Assembly (NCBI GenBank): GCA_016191995.1 | Contig: JACPVA010000051.1 | Span: forward strand, 1-38,990 | Direction: 5' to 3' | Length of the DNA: 38,990 nt | From: Burkholderiales bacterium | GTDB lineage: Bacteria > Pseudomonadota > Gammaproteobacteria > Burkholderiales > Burkholderiaceae_C | Part shown: positions 1-8,233 of the stretch, piece after piece | Layout: each line of letters opens with the position of its first letter | How positions within the stretch are numbered: the first letter of the stretch is position 1 | Notes under the pieces: model-generated | The model's database searches: none | What the model saw: only the letters and a program-made list of their open reading frames with translations | Told to the model about the DNA's origin: nothing | Program-made: the position numbers and the translations under genes

Positions 1-281
1 CCGGCGCCGCAGGCGACGGACCGGCGAGGAGGATTTATGCGACGACGCGGGAGCGTCGGCGCGAAGCCACCGCAGCCGCGCCGCGGAGCGAGCAGCGCAG
101 GGGACCCGGCCGCAGGCCGGGCGGCGACTCTTGAGCCCGGCTGCAGAGCCCCCGCGGCCTTGCTGCGCTACGCGTCGAATGCCGGCCGCGGAAAACAGGC
201 AAGCGTCGCGAATGACCGCCGTGGGCCGCCTGCGGCCATTCGACCGCGGGCGCCAGCTGAAGGCTTGAACGCGATCCCGCC
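1..281. other. Left edge, no supported gene
   Basis: Nothing here is recognisable as a conserved gene. A purine-rich GAGGAGG word lies just before an ATG at 37 and opens an 84-codon frame to 291 on the plus strand. The product is Arg/Ala/Pro-rich, looks like translated GC-rich noise and runs over the stop codon of the M16 protease on the other strand. It is not called as a gene. Confidence 0.4.
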
Positions 282-3179
282 TCACTCGTAGCGCCGCGTC
301 GCCTTCCACTTGCGCGCGTCGTCGAAGCTCGTCGCCACCGGCTGCGCCGGCGCGTGCTCGCGCGCGAAGCCGAGGAAGCTGCGGCTGCGTTGTGTCGCCG
401 GCGCCAGTGCCTCGGCCAGCAGCGCGGCGGCGCGCTCGCGCGTGAGGGCATCCAGCGCCGCCAGCGTCGCGTCATCGCGGCCCCAGTCGGCGTCGCGCTC
501 GTAGGCGAGTGCGAAAAGCCGCGCCGCGCGCTCGGCGATCGACTTGTCCTTCTCCAGCAGCCGCGCGCGAACGCCGGCCTTGATCGTCTGCCAGTCGTCC
601 TCGGTCAGCGCGGCGAACTGCGCCGGCAGTGTCGCGACGAAGGCGTCGGTGCGCGCGGCCAACACGTCGGCCGGGTGGTCGCCCGACTGCACGATGAAGT
701 AGGCGAACTGCGTGCGGTCCTCGTTGCCGGCGCCGCCCCAGACGATATAGCCGAGCTGCTGGCGCGTGCGCAGCTCGGTATAGGTCGCGGGGCCGACGAA
801 GGCCGCGAGCACCTCGCTGAAGGCGCGCAGCTCGGGCGTGTCGGTGCCCAGCAGCAGCTCGCGCCGGTAGGCCGAGTTGTTGACCGCGAGCGCCTCGCTG
901 GCGACGATCGCCTCGCCCGGCGCCATCGCGAGCAGCCGGCGGCGCAGCAGCTTCGCCTCGGGCAGCGGCGCCGGCGCCAGCGCGGCGGCGACACGCCGCG
1001 CGACCGCCACCGCCTCGTCGGCGCCGACGTTGCCGTGCGCGAGCATCTCGAGCTTGCCGCGCGCATACAACCCGCGCGCGAAGTCGCGCAGCTCGGCCAG
1101 CGTGACCGCGCGCGCCACCGGCAGCATCTCGTCGGGGCGGAAGTAGGCCTCGCGGACGATGCGGCGGCGCGATTCGGTCAGCGTCTGGTAGGCGTCGACG
1201 CGCTCGAACGCCGCCAGGCCGCGCAGCAGCCGGTCCTTGATGGCGTCGAAGCGCGCCGGCTCGATCGGGCAGTCGCGCAGCCCGGGTGCGACCTCGTCGA
1301 GCAGCCTGGCGGCCGACGCGTCGTAGCCTTCGACGCCGAACGAAACGCCCTCCAGCGACGCCGACAGCCTGAAGCGCAAGCCCGCCTCGGCGGCGACGTA
1401 GCGGGTCTCGGTCAGCGCCTCGTCGATGCACGCGGCGTAGAACATCAGCCGCACCGCGTCGCGCAGCGTCGCGCGCTGGCGCGGCAGCACGAAGCGCGCC
1501 AGGTGCGCCACCTGCGGGCGCTCGAAGCCGGTGTCCTGCAGGTGGACGAGCGACAGCGCCGGCTGGTCGATCAGGCGCGTGGCGGCAACCGGGCGCAGCG
1601 CGGTCGTCGCCGGCACGAAGCGGTTCGGCGCCGGCAGCGCGAGCGCGGCGACCGGCGGCGGCGCGAACAGCGCGGCGTAGGCGTCGCCGGTTTCCTCGAC
1701 GTAGCTGTAGCGCGTGCCGAAGTGCGGCGCGCTGCGGTCGGTCGGCAGACCCCTGGCGATCAGCATCGCGAGCATGTTGTCCGGCCGCAGCCGGTCCAGC
1801 ACGATCTTCACTGCGGCCGCGTCGGGCTGCAGCCAAAGGTAGGGCACTCGCTCGGCGACCTCCAGCGGGTAGTCCATGATCGCGTTGGCCAGGTTCGCGG
1901 CACGTCCGGCGCCTTCGCCACGGTCGCCGTAGCGCTCGTCGAGCGCGGCCATCGTTCGCCGCTCGTCGAACACATGCGCGGGCAGCGCCTGGCTCCCGAG
2001 CAGCGCGATCGCGGCGAAGACGCGCTGCATGACCTCCTGATGGCGCGCCAGACCCTCCGGGGTCAACCCGATCTCGAGGTCGAAGCTGCCGTAGTCGGGG
2101 GTGTCCTGCCATGCGCCGGCGGAGAGCGTCGTCGCCAGCCCCTCGGCCTTGAGCGCCGCCAGCAGGCTGCCGGGCCCCTCGTGGCCGAGGACGAGGCCGA
2201 CGAGCTCGGCCGGCTTGCTGCCGGCGTGCGCGCGCAGGTCGGGCATCGGGAAGCTCAGCGTCAGCCGGCGCAGATCCTTGATCGGCTCCATGCGCAGCAT
2301 GCGCAGCGCAGGCTTGGGCGGCAGGTAGTCCGCCTCGTAGCGCAGCTCGGGGCGGTCGAGGTCGGGCACCGCCGCGAAGTGCGCGCGCGCCCAGCGCTCC
2401 AACTCGTCCGGCGACGCCGGCGCCGCCAGCGCGAGCGTCATGCGATCCGCGCTGTAGTAGCGGCGGTGGAAGGCCAGCAGCTCGTCGCGCGTCGTGCCCG
2501 CGAGCGACTCGCGGCTGCCGATGTTGAAGCCGCGCGCCGGGTGGCCCTCGCGGTAGGCGAGGTTGCGCAGCGCGAACTCGCGCCAGCCGTCGTCCTCGAG
2601 GTTCATCTGGAACTCCGAGTGCACGGCGTTGACCTCGCGCTCGGAGAAGTCGGGGTCGAAGCGTGGTGCGATGAAGAACTGCGCGAAGCGGTCCAGCGCG
2701 CCCTCGAAGGCCTCGGGGCGCACCTCGAGGTGGTAGTTGGTGCGGTCGCGCGCGGTATAGGCGTTCGTGCTGCCGTTGTTGCGCTGCAGGTACTGGCTGA
2801 ACTCGTCGACCTCGGGATATTTCTCGGTGCCGAGGAAGAGCATGTGCTCCAGATAATGCGCCAGCCCCGGGCGCTCGGGCGGGTCGGCCAGGCTGCCGAC
2901 GCCGACCGCGACCGCGGCCGAGGCCTTGTTGAGCTTCGGGTCCGACAGCAGGATCACCTTCATGCCGTTCGGCAGCACGAAGCGGCGGTAGGCCGAGGCG
3001 TCGTTCGGCGCCTTGACGCGCGGCGGCACAGCTGACGGGTCGAGCCGCGCCGGGATGGTCGCGGCGGGGGCGGCGGCCGGGGCGGCGGGTGCCGGGCCGT
3101 CGGCACGTGCCGGGGCCCAGGCCAAGGTCAGCGCGAGCGCGCAGGCAGCGAGGGAGAAACGCAGGCTCATCGTCGTCAT
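282..3179 (-). CDS. M16 family zinc metallopeptidase (pitrilysin/insulinase type), exported
   Basis: A secreted or periplasmic M16 zinc protease of about 965 residues, the single-chain four-domain size of pitrilysin and insulinase. The N terminus is a signal peptide (hydrophobic core SLAACALALTLAWA, then ARADG). The inverted zinc motif HYLEH is at residues 108-112 and the third zinc ligand is Glu189 in the word VHSEF, matching the HxxEH-x76-E spacing of the family. The half after about residue 500 is the usual inactive M16 repeat, including the R/Y-type segment TRQQLGYIVWGG typical of this family. The frame stays open upstream to 3302, but that extension is Arg/Ser-rich and would precede the signal peptide. 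ATG 3179 (or 3170) is therefore preferred, although no good ribosome binding site is visible. It is divergent from the M20 peptidase gene at 3290, sharing a 110-bp interval. The natural substrate cannot be told from sequence; such enzymes degrade short peptides in the periplasm. Confidence 0.93.
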   Translation of the reverse strand: MTTMSLRFSLAACALALTLAWAPARADGPAPAAPAAAPAATIPARLDPSAVPPRVKAPNDASAYRRFVLPNGMKVILLSDPKLNKASAAVAVGVGSLADPPERPGLAHYLEHMLFLGTEKYPEVDEFSQYLQRNNGSTNAYTARDRTNYHLEVRPEAFEGALDRFAQFFIAPRFDPDFSEREVNAVHSEFQMNLEDDGWREFALRNLAYREGHPARGFNIGSRESLAGTTRDELLAFHRRYYSADRMTLALAAPASPDELERWARAHFAAVPDLDRPELRYEADYLPPKPALRMLRMEPIKDLRRLTLSFPMPDLRAHAGSKPAELVGLVLGHEGPGSLLAALKAEGLATTLSAGAWQDTPDYGSFDLEIGLTPEGLARHQEVMQRVFAAIALLGSQALPAHVFDERRTMAALDERYGDRGEGAGRAANLANAIMDYPLEVAERVPYLWLQPDAAAVKIVLDRLRPDNMLAMLIARGLPTDRSAPHFGTRYSYVEETGDAYAALFAPPPVAALALPAPNRFVPATTALRPVAATRLIDQPALSLVHLQDTGFERPQVAHLARFVLPRQRATLRDAVRLMFYAACIDEALTETRYVAAEAGLRFRLSASLEGVSFGVEGYDASAARLLDEVAPGLRDCPIEPARFDAIKDRLLRGLAAFERVDAYQTLTESRRRIVREAYFRPDEMLPVARAVTLAELRDFARGLYARGKLEMLAHGNVGADEAVAVARRVAAALAPAPLPEAKLLRRRLLAMAPGEAIVASEALAVNNSAYRRELLLGTDTPELRAFSEVLAAFVGPATYTELRTRQQLGYIVWGGAGNEDRTQFAYFIVQSGDHPADVLAARTDAFVATLPAQFAALTEDDWQTIKAGVRARLLEKDKSIAERAARLFALAYERDADWGRDDATLAALDALTRERAAALLAEALAPATQRSRSFLGFAREHAPAQPVATSFDDARKWKATRRYE

Positions 3180-3289
3180 GGTGGTGCGGTCGTGCGAAGC
3201 GCGCGCAGTGTAGGCGCCGCCGCGCGCGGCCGACGCCGCGCGGCGCGATGCCCGCGCGCGCGTCCCGGGACTCGTGCATAGACTCGCGC

Positions 3290-4645
3290 ATGGCCCACCC
3301 ATCCCCTCTCGCCCCGCCCGCCGACCCGGTCGACACCCTGCTGGCCCACGTGGCCGCGCGCCGCGACGAGCTCGTCGCGCTGACGCAGGCGCTGGTGCGA
3401 ATCCCCACCGTCAACCCGCCCGGCAACGCCTACGAGGCCTGCGCGCGGCTGCTCGGCGAGCGGCTCGCGGCGCGCGGATTCGCGGTCGAGTACGTCCGCG
3501 CGCACGGCGCGCCGGGCGACCGCGACGCCCACCCGCGCGTCAACGTCGTCGCCCGGCTGCAGGCGCCGGGCGGGCTGGCCGGCGGCGACTGCGTGCACTT
3601 CAACGGCCATATCGACGTCGTCGAAGCCGGCGCGGGATGGACGCAGGACCCGTTCGGCGGCGCGCGGGTCGGCGGACGGATCTACGGGCGCGGCAGCTGC
3701 GACATGAAGGGCGGTCTCGCCGCCGCCGTGATCGCCGCCGAGGCTCTGGCCGCGAGCGGCCTGCGCTGGCGCGGCGCGGTCGAGATCAGCGGTACGGTCG
3801 ACGAGGAGTCCGGCGGCTACGCCGGCGTCGGGTATCTTGCCGAGCGCGGGTATTTCAGCCGCCCGCGCGTGCAGCACGTGATCATCCCCGAGCCGCTGGG
3901 CGTGGACCGCATCTGCGTCGGCCACCGCGGCGTCTGGTGGGGCGAGGTCGCCACGCGCGGGCGCATCGCGCACGGGTCGATGCCCTTCCTCGGCGACTCG
4001 GCGATCGCGCACATGGCGGCCTTCCTGCACCGGGTCGAGTCCGAACTGCAGCCGCGGCTGGCGCAGCGCCGCACCGCCGAGCCGGTCGAGCCGCCCGGCG
4101 CACGGGTCTCGACGCTGAACGTCAACAGCGTGCACGGCGGGCAGCCCGAGCAGGCCTTCGCGACCGACGCGCAAGGCCGGCCCGCCGGCGAGCTGCCGGC
4201 ACCGGTCGTCGCCGACCGCTGCCGCGCGGTGATCGACCGCCGCTTCATCGCCGAGGAGACGCTGGCCGAGGTCAAGGCCGAGATCGTCGCCATGCTCGAC
4301 GAGCTGCGCCGAAAGCGCGCCGGGTTCGACTACGAGCTGCGCGACATCATGAGCTTCCTGCCGACTGCCACGCCGCGCGACGCGCCGGTGGTGCTCGCCA
4401 CCGCGCGCGCGATCGCGCGCGTGCTCGGCCGCGAGCCGCGCCTGATCGCCAGCCCCGGCACCTACGACCAGAAGCACATCGTCCGCACCGGCCGCCTCGA
4501 CCAGTGCATCGCCTACGGCCCAGGCATCCTCGAGCTGGCGCACCAGCCCGACGAATATGTCGAGGTCGACGACCTGCTGCACGCGGCGCAGGTGATGGCG
4601 GCGGCGGCGTGGGAGCTGACGGGGAGCGCGGCGGGGGCGGGCTGA
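3290..4645 (+). CDS. M20 family metallopeptidase (ArgE/DapE-like deacylase)
   Basis: A cytosolic di-zinc M20 hydrolase of 451 residues, related to acetylornithine deacetylase and succinyl-diaminopimelate desuccinylase. The metal-site signatures are all present: NGHIDVV with His107 and Asp109, GRGSCDMKGG with Asp138 as bridging ligand, DEES with catalytic Glu172 and ligand Glu173, and PEP with Glu201. The closing His-containing segment LELAHQPDEY is near the C terminus. The dimerisation (lid) domain occupies roughly residues 210-340. The start at 3290 is the first ATG after an Arg-rich, unlikely upstream extension and gives the family-like beginning. The gene ends 27 bp before the convergent helicase gene. 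Substrate is not identifiable: ArgE, DapE and broader N-acyl amino acid deacylases share these motifs, so no symbol is given. The isolated location, away from arginine or lysine genes, argues for a general N-acyl amino acid or peptide deacylase. Confidence 0.9.
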   Translation: MAHPSPLAPPADPVDTLLAHVAARRDELVALTQALVRIPTVNPPGNAYEACARLLGERLAARGFAVEYVRAHGAPGDRDAHPRVNVVARLQAPGGLAGGDCVHFNGHIDVVEAGAGWTQDPFGGARVGGRIYGRGSCDMKGGLAAAVIAAEALAASGLRWRGAVEISGTVDEESGGYAGVGYLAERGYFSRPRVQHVIIPEPLGVDRICVGHRGVWWGEVATRGRIAHGSMPFLGDSAIAHMAAFLHRVESELQPRLAQRRTAEPVEPPGARVSTLNVNSVHGGQPEQAFATDAQGRPAGELPAPVVADRCRAVIDRRFIAEETLAEVKAEIVAMLDELRRKRAGFDYELRDIMSFLPTATPRDAPVVLATARAIARVLGREPRLIASPGTYDQKHIVRTGRLDQCIAYGPGILELAHQPDEYVEVDDLLHAAQVMAAAAWELTGSAAGAG

Positions 4646-4672
4646 AATCGGGGTCAGGCGCCGGCCCGGAGG

Positions 4673-7600
4673 TCAGAAGGGGAGATCGTCGTCGTCGTCT
4701 TCCGGCGGCCTCGCGCCCGGGCCGCGCTCGACGATCGCGAGCACGCGCGCGATCCATTGCGCTGGCCGCAGCCCATAGTCGATCACGCCGCCGCAACCGC
4801 GGTCCAGCCAGTCCAGCGCGAGCTGCTCGTAGACCGGCTGCCAGCCCTCGCCCGCGCGCAGCTGCATCTGCGGGTTCGGGAAGTAATGCCCGTTGCGCGC
4901 GCGCACCCACAGCCGGCGCGCCGGCAGGTAGCTGCTGTGGACCTCGGCGCGCGCCAGCACCTGGTTGAGGTAGCTGCGCTTGCGGCGCCGGTCGGGCCAC
5001 AGCCAGGCGGGCAGCTCCTGCAGCACGTCATGCAGCTGGTCGGCGAAGAAGCCCGTCTGGTAGCGGTACGGCGCGAGCCGGCGCGTGATGCACCGCGACC
5101 ATTGCGTCTTCAGCCCGGCGAGCATCAGCGTCAGCACCCAGTACTCGCCCTGGTGGCGCTCCAACCGGACGAGCCGGCCGTCGGTCTGCACGTCCAGCGC
5201 CGGCGGTGCCAGCAGATCGAAGAGCGCCGGCAGGCCCTTGCCGGCGAAGCCCGCCTCCTGCATCGCGCGGGCCACGGCGTGGTCCCATGCGCTGTGGCCG
5301 AACTCGTCGCGCCGCGCCGGGTCGGCCCCCTTGGCCAGCAGCGCCTCCACCAGCGGCGCGTTGCCGGCCTGCGCCGCGAGCATCAGCGGCGTCGCGCCGA
5401 CCGGCGCGGCATGGTCGGCGCCGTACTGATCGGCCAGCCGCAGCAGCTCCTTGACGTTGCGCGCCATGTAGGGTTGCAAGTGGCGCTGGCGCGCCGCAGC
5501 CGCGGTGCGGCGGGTCAGATGCTGCATGGCGGCCCAGGGGTTTTCGAAGCCATAGGGGTCGGGCATCAGGCTGCCGGCGCCGACGAGGACGTGCTGGATC
5601 ATCAGGCCGCGCGCGGCGGGGAAGCCGGCCTCGCCCAGCTCCTGCACCCACGCGTGCTGGCCGTGCCAGAAGGCATAGTCGAACAGCGTCTGGCGCGGCT
5701 TGCTGCTGGGCTGCTTCGGGTCCAGCGCCCTGGGCGCCAGCTCCTCGATCAGCGCGCGGCTCCACGGCGTCCACGGCACGGGCTTGTGCTGCAGGAAGGT
5801 CTCGCGGATCGCCTGCGCCTGCTCGGCCTTGCCCTGCAGCTCGAGCCGTCGCGCCTCCTGCGCCCACTCGTCCTGGCTGGACCTGGCGACCGGCTGCGCC
5901 GCCGCCTCGCCGAGCTGCAGCCCGAGCAGCGCCAGCAGCGGGTGGCCGTGGTCCTGCTCGATGAGCGTCAGCGTCTCGACGGCGCGCGTCATCGCGACAT
6001 AGAGCGCGTTGACGTGGAACTTGTACAGCTCGAGCGACTTGTCGCCCTTGTCGCGCGCACGCCGGTATGCGAGCTCGCCGCCGTTCAGGTCGGCCGCGCC
6101 GACGCCGTCGCAGACCTCGGCGTAGGCCTGGCGCTGGCCCGATACCAGGCCGAACAGCAGCACATGCGGGTACTCCAGGCCCTTGGCCTCGTGCACCGAG
6201 AAGACCAGCGGCGTGTGCAGGACCTGGCGCGCGGCGTGCTTGTCCTCGTCGCGCAGCACGATCACCGCGTGCCGCGCCGACTGCCGCGTCGCGGCATCGA
6301 GCTGCGCCAGCGTCCTGTCCCTGGCGTCGAGCAGCCGCACCTGGCCCGGCTCGGGCGAGGTGCACTGGACGAGGAAGTTGCTCTCGCGGTCGACCGAGCC
6401 GAAGCGCGCCTGCTTGACCTCGAGCAGCCGGTTCGCCAGCGCGGTGACGGCGCGCGTGTTGCGGAAGTTGGCGCGCAGAAGCTGCAGCGGCTGGCGCTGC
6501 GCGGCGTCGCCGGCCAGGCCGCGCCAGAACAGGCTCTTCAGCGCCGACCAGCTGAAGAAGTTCGGGTGCACGATCTGGTGGCTGTCGCCGCACAGGATGA
6601 ACTGCCCCGGGTGCTTCAGCAGCGCCAGCACCAGCGCAAGCTGCACCGGGGTGAGGTCCTGCACCTCGTCGACGACGACGAAGTCGTAGACCGGCGCCTG
6701 ATGCGCGGCGATCTGCGTACGCCAGTCGTGTGCGACTAGGTTGCTGTCGAACTGGCCGGTCTCGTCGAGCCAGGCGCGGTAGCGCTGAAAGAGGCCATGC
6801 GCCAGCTCGCGCTGTGCCGCATCGAGCAGGCTCTGCCGCGTGCCCAGCGCGAGATAGTCGGCCAGCGACAGCGGCCCGTCCGGCTGCGCGCCGATGACGC
6901 CGCGGAACTCCTCGAACAGCGCCTGCGCGTCCAGCTCGCCGAGCTGGCGCAGGCTCTGGCGGTGGCGGTCGCACCAGGCCGCGAACGCGCTCAGCGTGAC
7001 CTCGCGGCCGGGCGGCACGCGCAGCGTTTCCAGCAGCTCGCGGTAGCTGAGGAAGTCGACCTCCTGCTTCGGGTTCTCGAAGCCGTGCGCGGCATGCAGC
7101 GAACGCGCGCTCTGCGCGAGGTAGGCCGACAGCGTCACGTACAGCACGCGGCCCTCGGCCTCGCGCAGCCGCGCCAGCGTGACCGCGGTCTTGCCCGACC
7201 CGGCCGAGCCGATCACGACCAGCGGCGCCGGGTGGCGGTAGGCCTCGTCCTGCGCTTCGTCGAAGACGATCGGCTTGTCCAGCAGCTCGAACTTCGTGCG
7301 GCCCGGGCCGAGCCAGCGCAGCGGCGTGGCCTCGGCGGCCAGCGCGGGGGCCTTCGGTTCGGCCGCGGGTTCGCGCTCGATGCGCGCCTCGTCCACCGTC
7401 GCGCCGCGCAGGAAGCGCGAACGCTCGTAGGCATGGTTCTCGATCACCTCGAGCGCCAGGCACACGGTCTCGGTGCCGCACTCGCCTTCCGGGCGCTCGA
7501 TGCGCGCGAACTGCAGCAGCAGCCGGTTCGTGTAGTCGAGCTTGGCGCGGTAGTAGCTCCCCGAGGGTCCGGCGTGCAGCTTCTTCACGTCGGCCGTGCG

Positions 7601-7690
7601 GAAGTCGCCGGCCTCGATCGCCGCCTTGACCTTTTCGAACGCGGCCTTGACGCGGTGCAGGTTCAGGTCCTTGTATCGAAGCAGGCGCAT
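4673..7690 (-). CDS. UvrD/Rep-like superfamily 1 helicase with RelE-like N terminus and ankyrin repeats
   Basis: A 1005-residue multidomain protein. Residues about 10-65 (…KKLHAGPSGSYYRAKLDY…) resemble the core of RelE/ParE-type toxins, in which a basic YR..L strand precedes the RLLL strand. The SF1 helicase core follows: Walker A GSAGSGKT at 161-168, Walker B VVVDEVQD at 338-345, motif III-like ILCGDSHQI at 365-373, motif IV-like ANFRNTRAV at 407-415, motif V HEAKGLEYPHVLL at 500-512 and motif VI NALYVAMTRAVETL at 561-574. Around residues 750-810 there are ankyrin-type units (GATPLMLAAQAGNAPLVEAL, then KGADPARRDEFG). The last 200 residues are unassigned. An intact Walker A/B pair and arginine finger suggest an active DNA or RNA translocase. 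It is the last gene of a minus-strand group with SPFH, zinc-ribbon and small membrane proteins, 45 bp downstream of the latter. Function is unknown; defence or toxin-related roles are inference only. Confidence 0.85.
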   Translation of the reverse strand: MRLLRYKDLNLHRVKAAFEKVKAAIEAGDFRTADVKKLHAGPSGSYYRAKLDYTNRLLLQFARIERPEGECGTETVCLALEVIENHAYERSRFLRGATVDEARIEREPAAEPKAPALAAEATPLRWLGPGRTKFELLDKPIVFDEAQDEAYRHPAPLVVIGSAGSGKTAVTLARLREAEGRVLYVTLSAYLAQSARSLHAAHGFENPKQEVDFLSYRELLETLRVPPGREVTLSAFAAWCDRHRQSLRQLGELDAQALFEEFRGVIGAQPDGPLSLADYLALGTRQSLLDAAQRELAHGLFQRYRAWLDETGQFDSNLVAHDWRTQIAAHQAPVYDFVVVDEVQDLTPVQLALVLALLKHPGQFILCGDSHQIVHPNFFSWSALKSLFWRGLAGDAAQRQPLQLLRANFRNTRAVTALANRLLEVKQARFGSVDRESNFLVQCTSPEPGQVRLLDARDRTLAQLDAATRQSARHAVIVLRDEDKHAARQVLHTPLVFSVHEAKGLEYPHVLLFGLVSGQRQAYAEVCDGVGAADLNGGELAYRRARDKGDKSLELYKFHVNALYVAMTRAVETLTLIEQDHGHPLLALLGLQLGEAAAQPVARSSQDEWAQEARRLELQGKAEQAQAIRETFLQHKPVPWTPWSRALIEELAPRALDPKQPSSKPRQTLFDYAFWHGQHAWVQELGEAGFPAARGLMIQHVLVGAGSLMPDPYGFENPWAAMQHLTRRTAAAARQRHLQPYMARNVKELLRLADQYGADHAAPVGATPLMLAAQAGNAPLVEALLAKGADPARRDEFGHSAWDHAVARAMQEAGFAGKGLPALFDLLAPPALDVQTDGRLVRLERHQGEYWVLTLMLAGLKTQWSRCITRRLAPYRYQTGFFADQLHDVLQELPAWLWPDRRRKRSYLNQVLARAEVHSSYLPARRLWVRARNGHYFPNPQMQLRAGEGWQPVYEQLALDWLDRGCGGVIDYGLRPAQWIARVLAIVERGPGARPPEDDDDDLPF

Positions 7691-7735
7691 GCGGATGGCG
7701 GGTTGGCGGGCGGAAAGGGCGGTGCCGTAGGCTTG

Positions 7736-8002
7736 TCAGGAGTCGACACCCTTCATCGGCTGCACGCGCTGCCGATGGTTGCCCACGTTGTCGCCTTGGA
7801 TGCACGGCGAGCGGGTTGCGCGCACTTCATCGACCTTGCGGTCGGCCTCGCTGCCGGTCAGCGCCAGCACCTCGACCGCGGTCTCGTGCTCGAAGGCGTG
7901 CGACTTGTCGGTGTTGCGATAGTGGCGGTACATGGCCCAGTAGAAGCCGACGGCGCTGACCGGGCCCAGCGCCAGCAGGAGGAGGATGGCTTCGCTGTCC
8001 AT
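7736..8002 (-). CDS. Small single-pass membrane protein of unknown function
   Basis: An 88-residue protein beginning MDSEAILLLLALGPVSAVGF, with one N-terminal transmembrane helix (about residues 5-22) followed by a basic segment YRHYRNTDKSH and a soluble, charged tail. The frame is open further upstream through repeat DNA, but that part is clearly non-coding, so the ATG at 8002 is chosen because it begins directly at the hydrophobic segment. The soluble tail (GSEADRKVDEVRATR, DGNVGNHR-like polar stretch) has no recognisable catalytic motif. It lies between the zinc-ribbon protein gene and the helicase gene on the same strand, so it may be part of that group. The family was not recognised with certainty. 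Confidence 0.6.
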   Translation of the reverse strand: MDSEAILLLLALGPVSAVGFYWAMYRHYRNTDKSHAFEHETAVEVLALTGSEADRKVDEVRATRSPCIQGDNVGNHRQRVQPMKGVDS

Positions 8003-8073
8003 GTCAGTTATCCATGGCCATGGTGCGAGCACGCCAGGTTCGACGCATGAAACCGGCCCAGCCAAGCCCTTGC

Positions 8074-8097
8074 GCGGATCCGGCTTCGCCGGTCCGC
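8074..8097. repeat. GC-rich hairpin in intergenic repeat region
   Basis: GCGGATCCGG and CCGGTCCGC pair across a CTTCG loop with one bulged base. The very stable UUCG-like loop makes it a plausible transcription attenuator or a repeat-family hairpin. It has no T-run on either side. Confidence 0.45.
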
Positions 8098-8103
8098 AGC
8101 AAG

Positions 8104-8154
8104 CGCCCCCCTCGGGGGAGCAGCGAACGAAGTGAGCGTGGGGGCGACATGTCA
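8104..8154. repeat. Dispersed intergenic repeat, copy A
   Basis: First of two near-identical copies about 81 bp apart. Shared words are CCCTCGGGGG, then GCAGCGAACGAAGTGAGCG, then TGGGGGC and ATGTCA. The left edge CCCCCTCGGGGG folds as a hairpin. The same kind of sequence is, to my memory, scattered between genes in Comamonadaceae-type genomes. Confidence 0.75.
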
Positions 8155-8184
8155 GCACCGCCCGGCCGCCCCGAAGGTGCTGAC

Positions 8185-8233
8185 CGCCCCCTCGGGGGGC
8201 AGCGAACGAAGTGAGCGTGGGGGCAAGATGTCA
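8185..8233. repeat. Dispersed intergenic repeat, copy B
   Basis: Second copy of the repeat at 8104. It ends exactly on the stop codon of the zinc-ribbon gene (TCA at 8231-8233 on the plus strand), so it sits immediately after that gene in transcription direction. It may work as a terminator or mRNA end signal, because CCCCCTCGGGGGG can form a strong stem. Only two copies exist here, so it is not a CRISPR array. Confidence 0.75.

Noticed and set aside
37..291. 84-codon plus-strand frame with GAGGAGG before its ATG
   Set aside because: Composition looks random and it overlaps the end of the M16 gene; a good binding word alone is not enough.
354..3035. 893-codon plus-strand frame opposite the M16 protease
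   Set aside because: Arg/Gln/Val-rich shadow frame typical of high GC DNA; the minus-strand M16 protease has all catalytic motifs.
8104..8233. CRISPR array
   Set aside because: Only two copies, long GC-rich repeat with an internal stem, one spacer-like interval of about 30 bp, and no cas genes.
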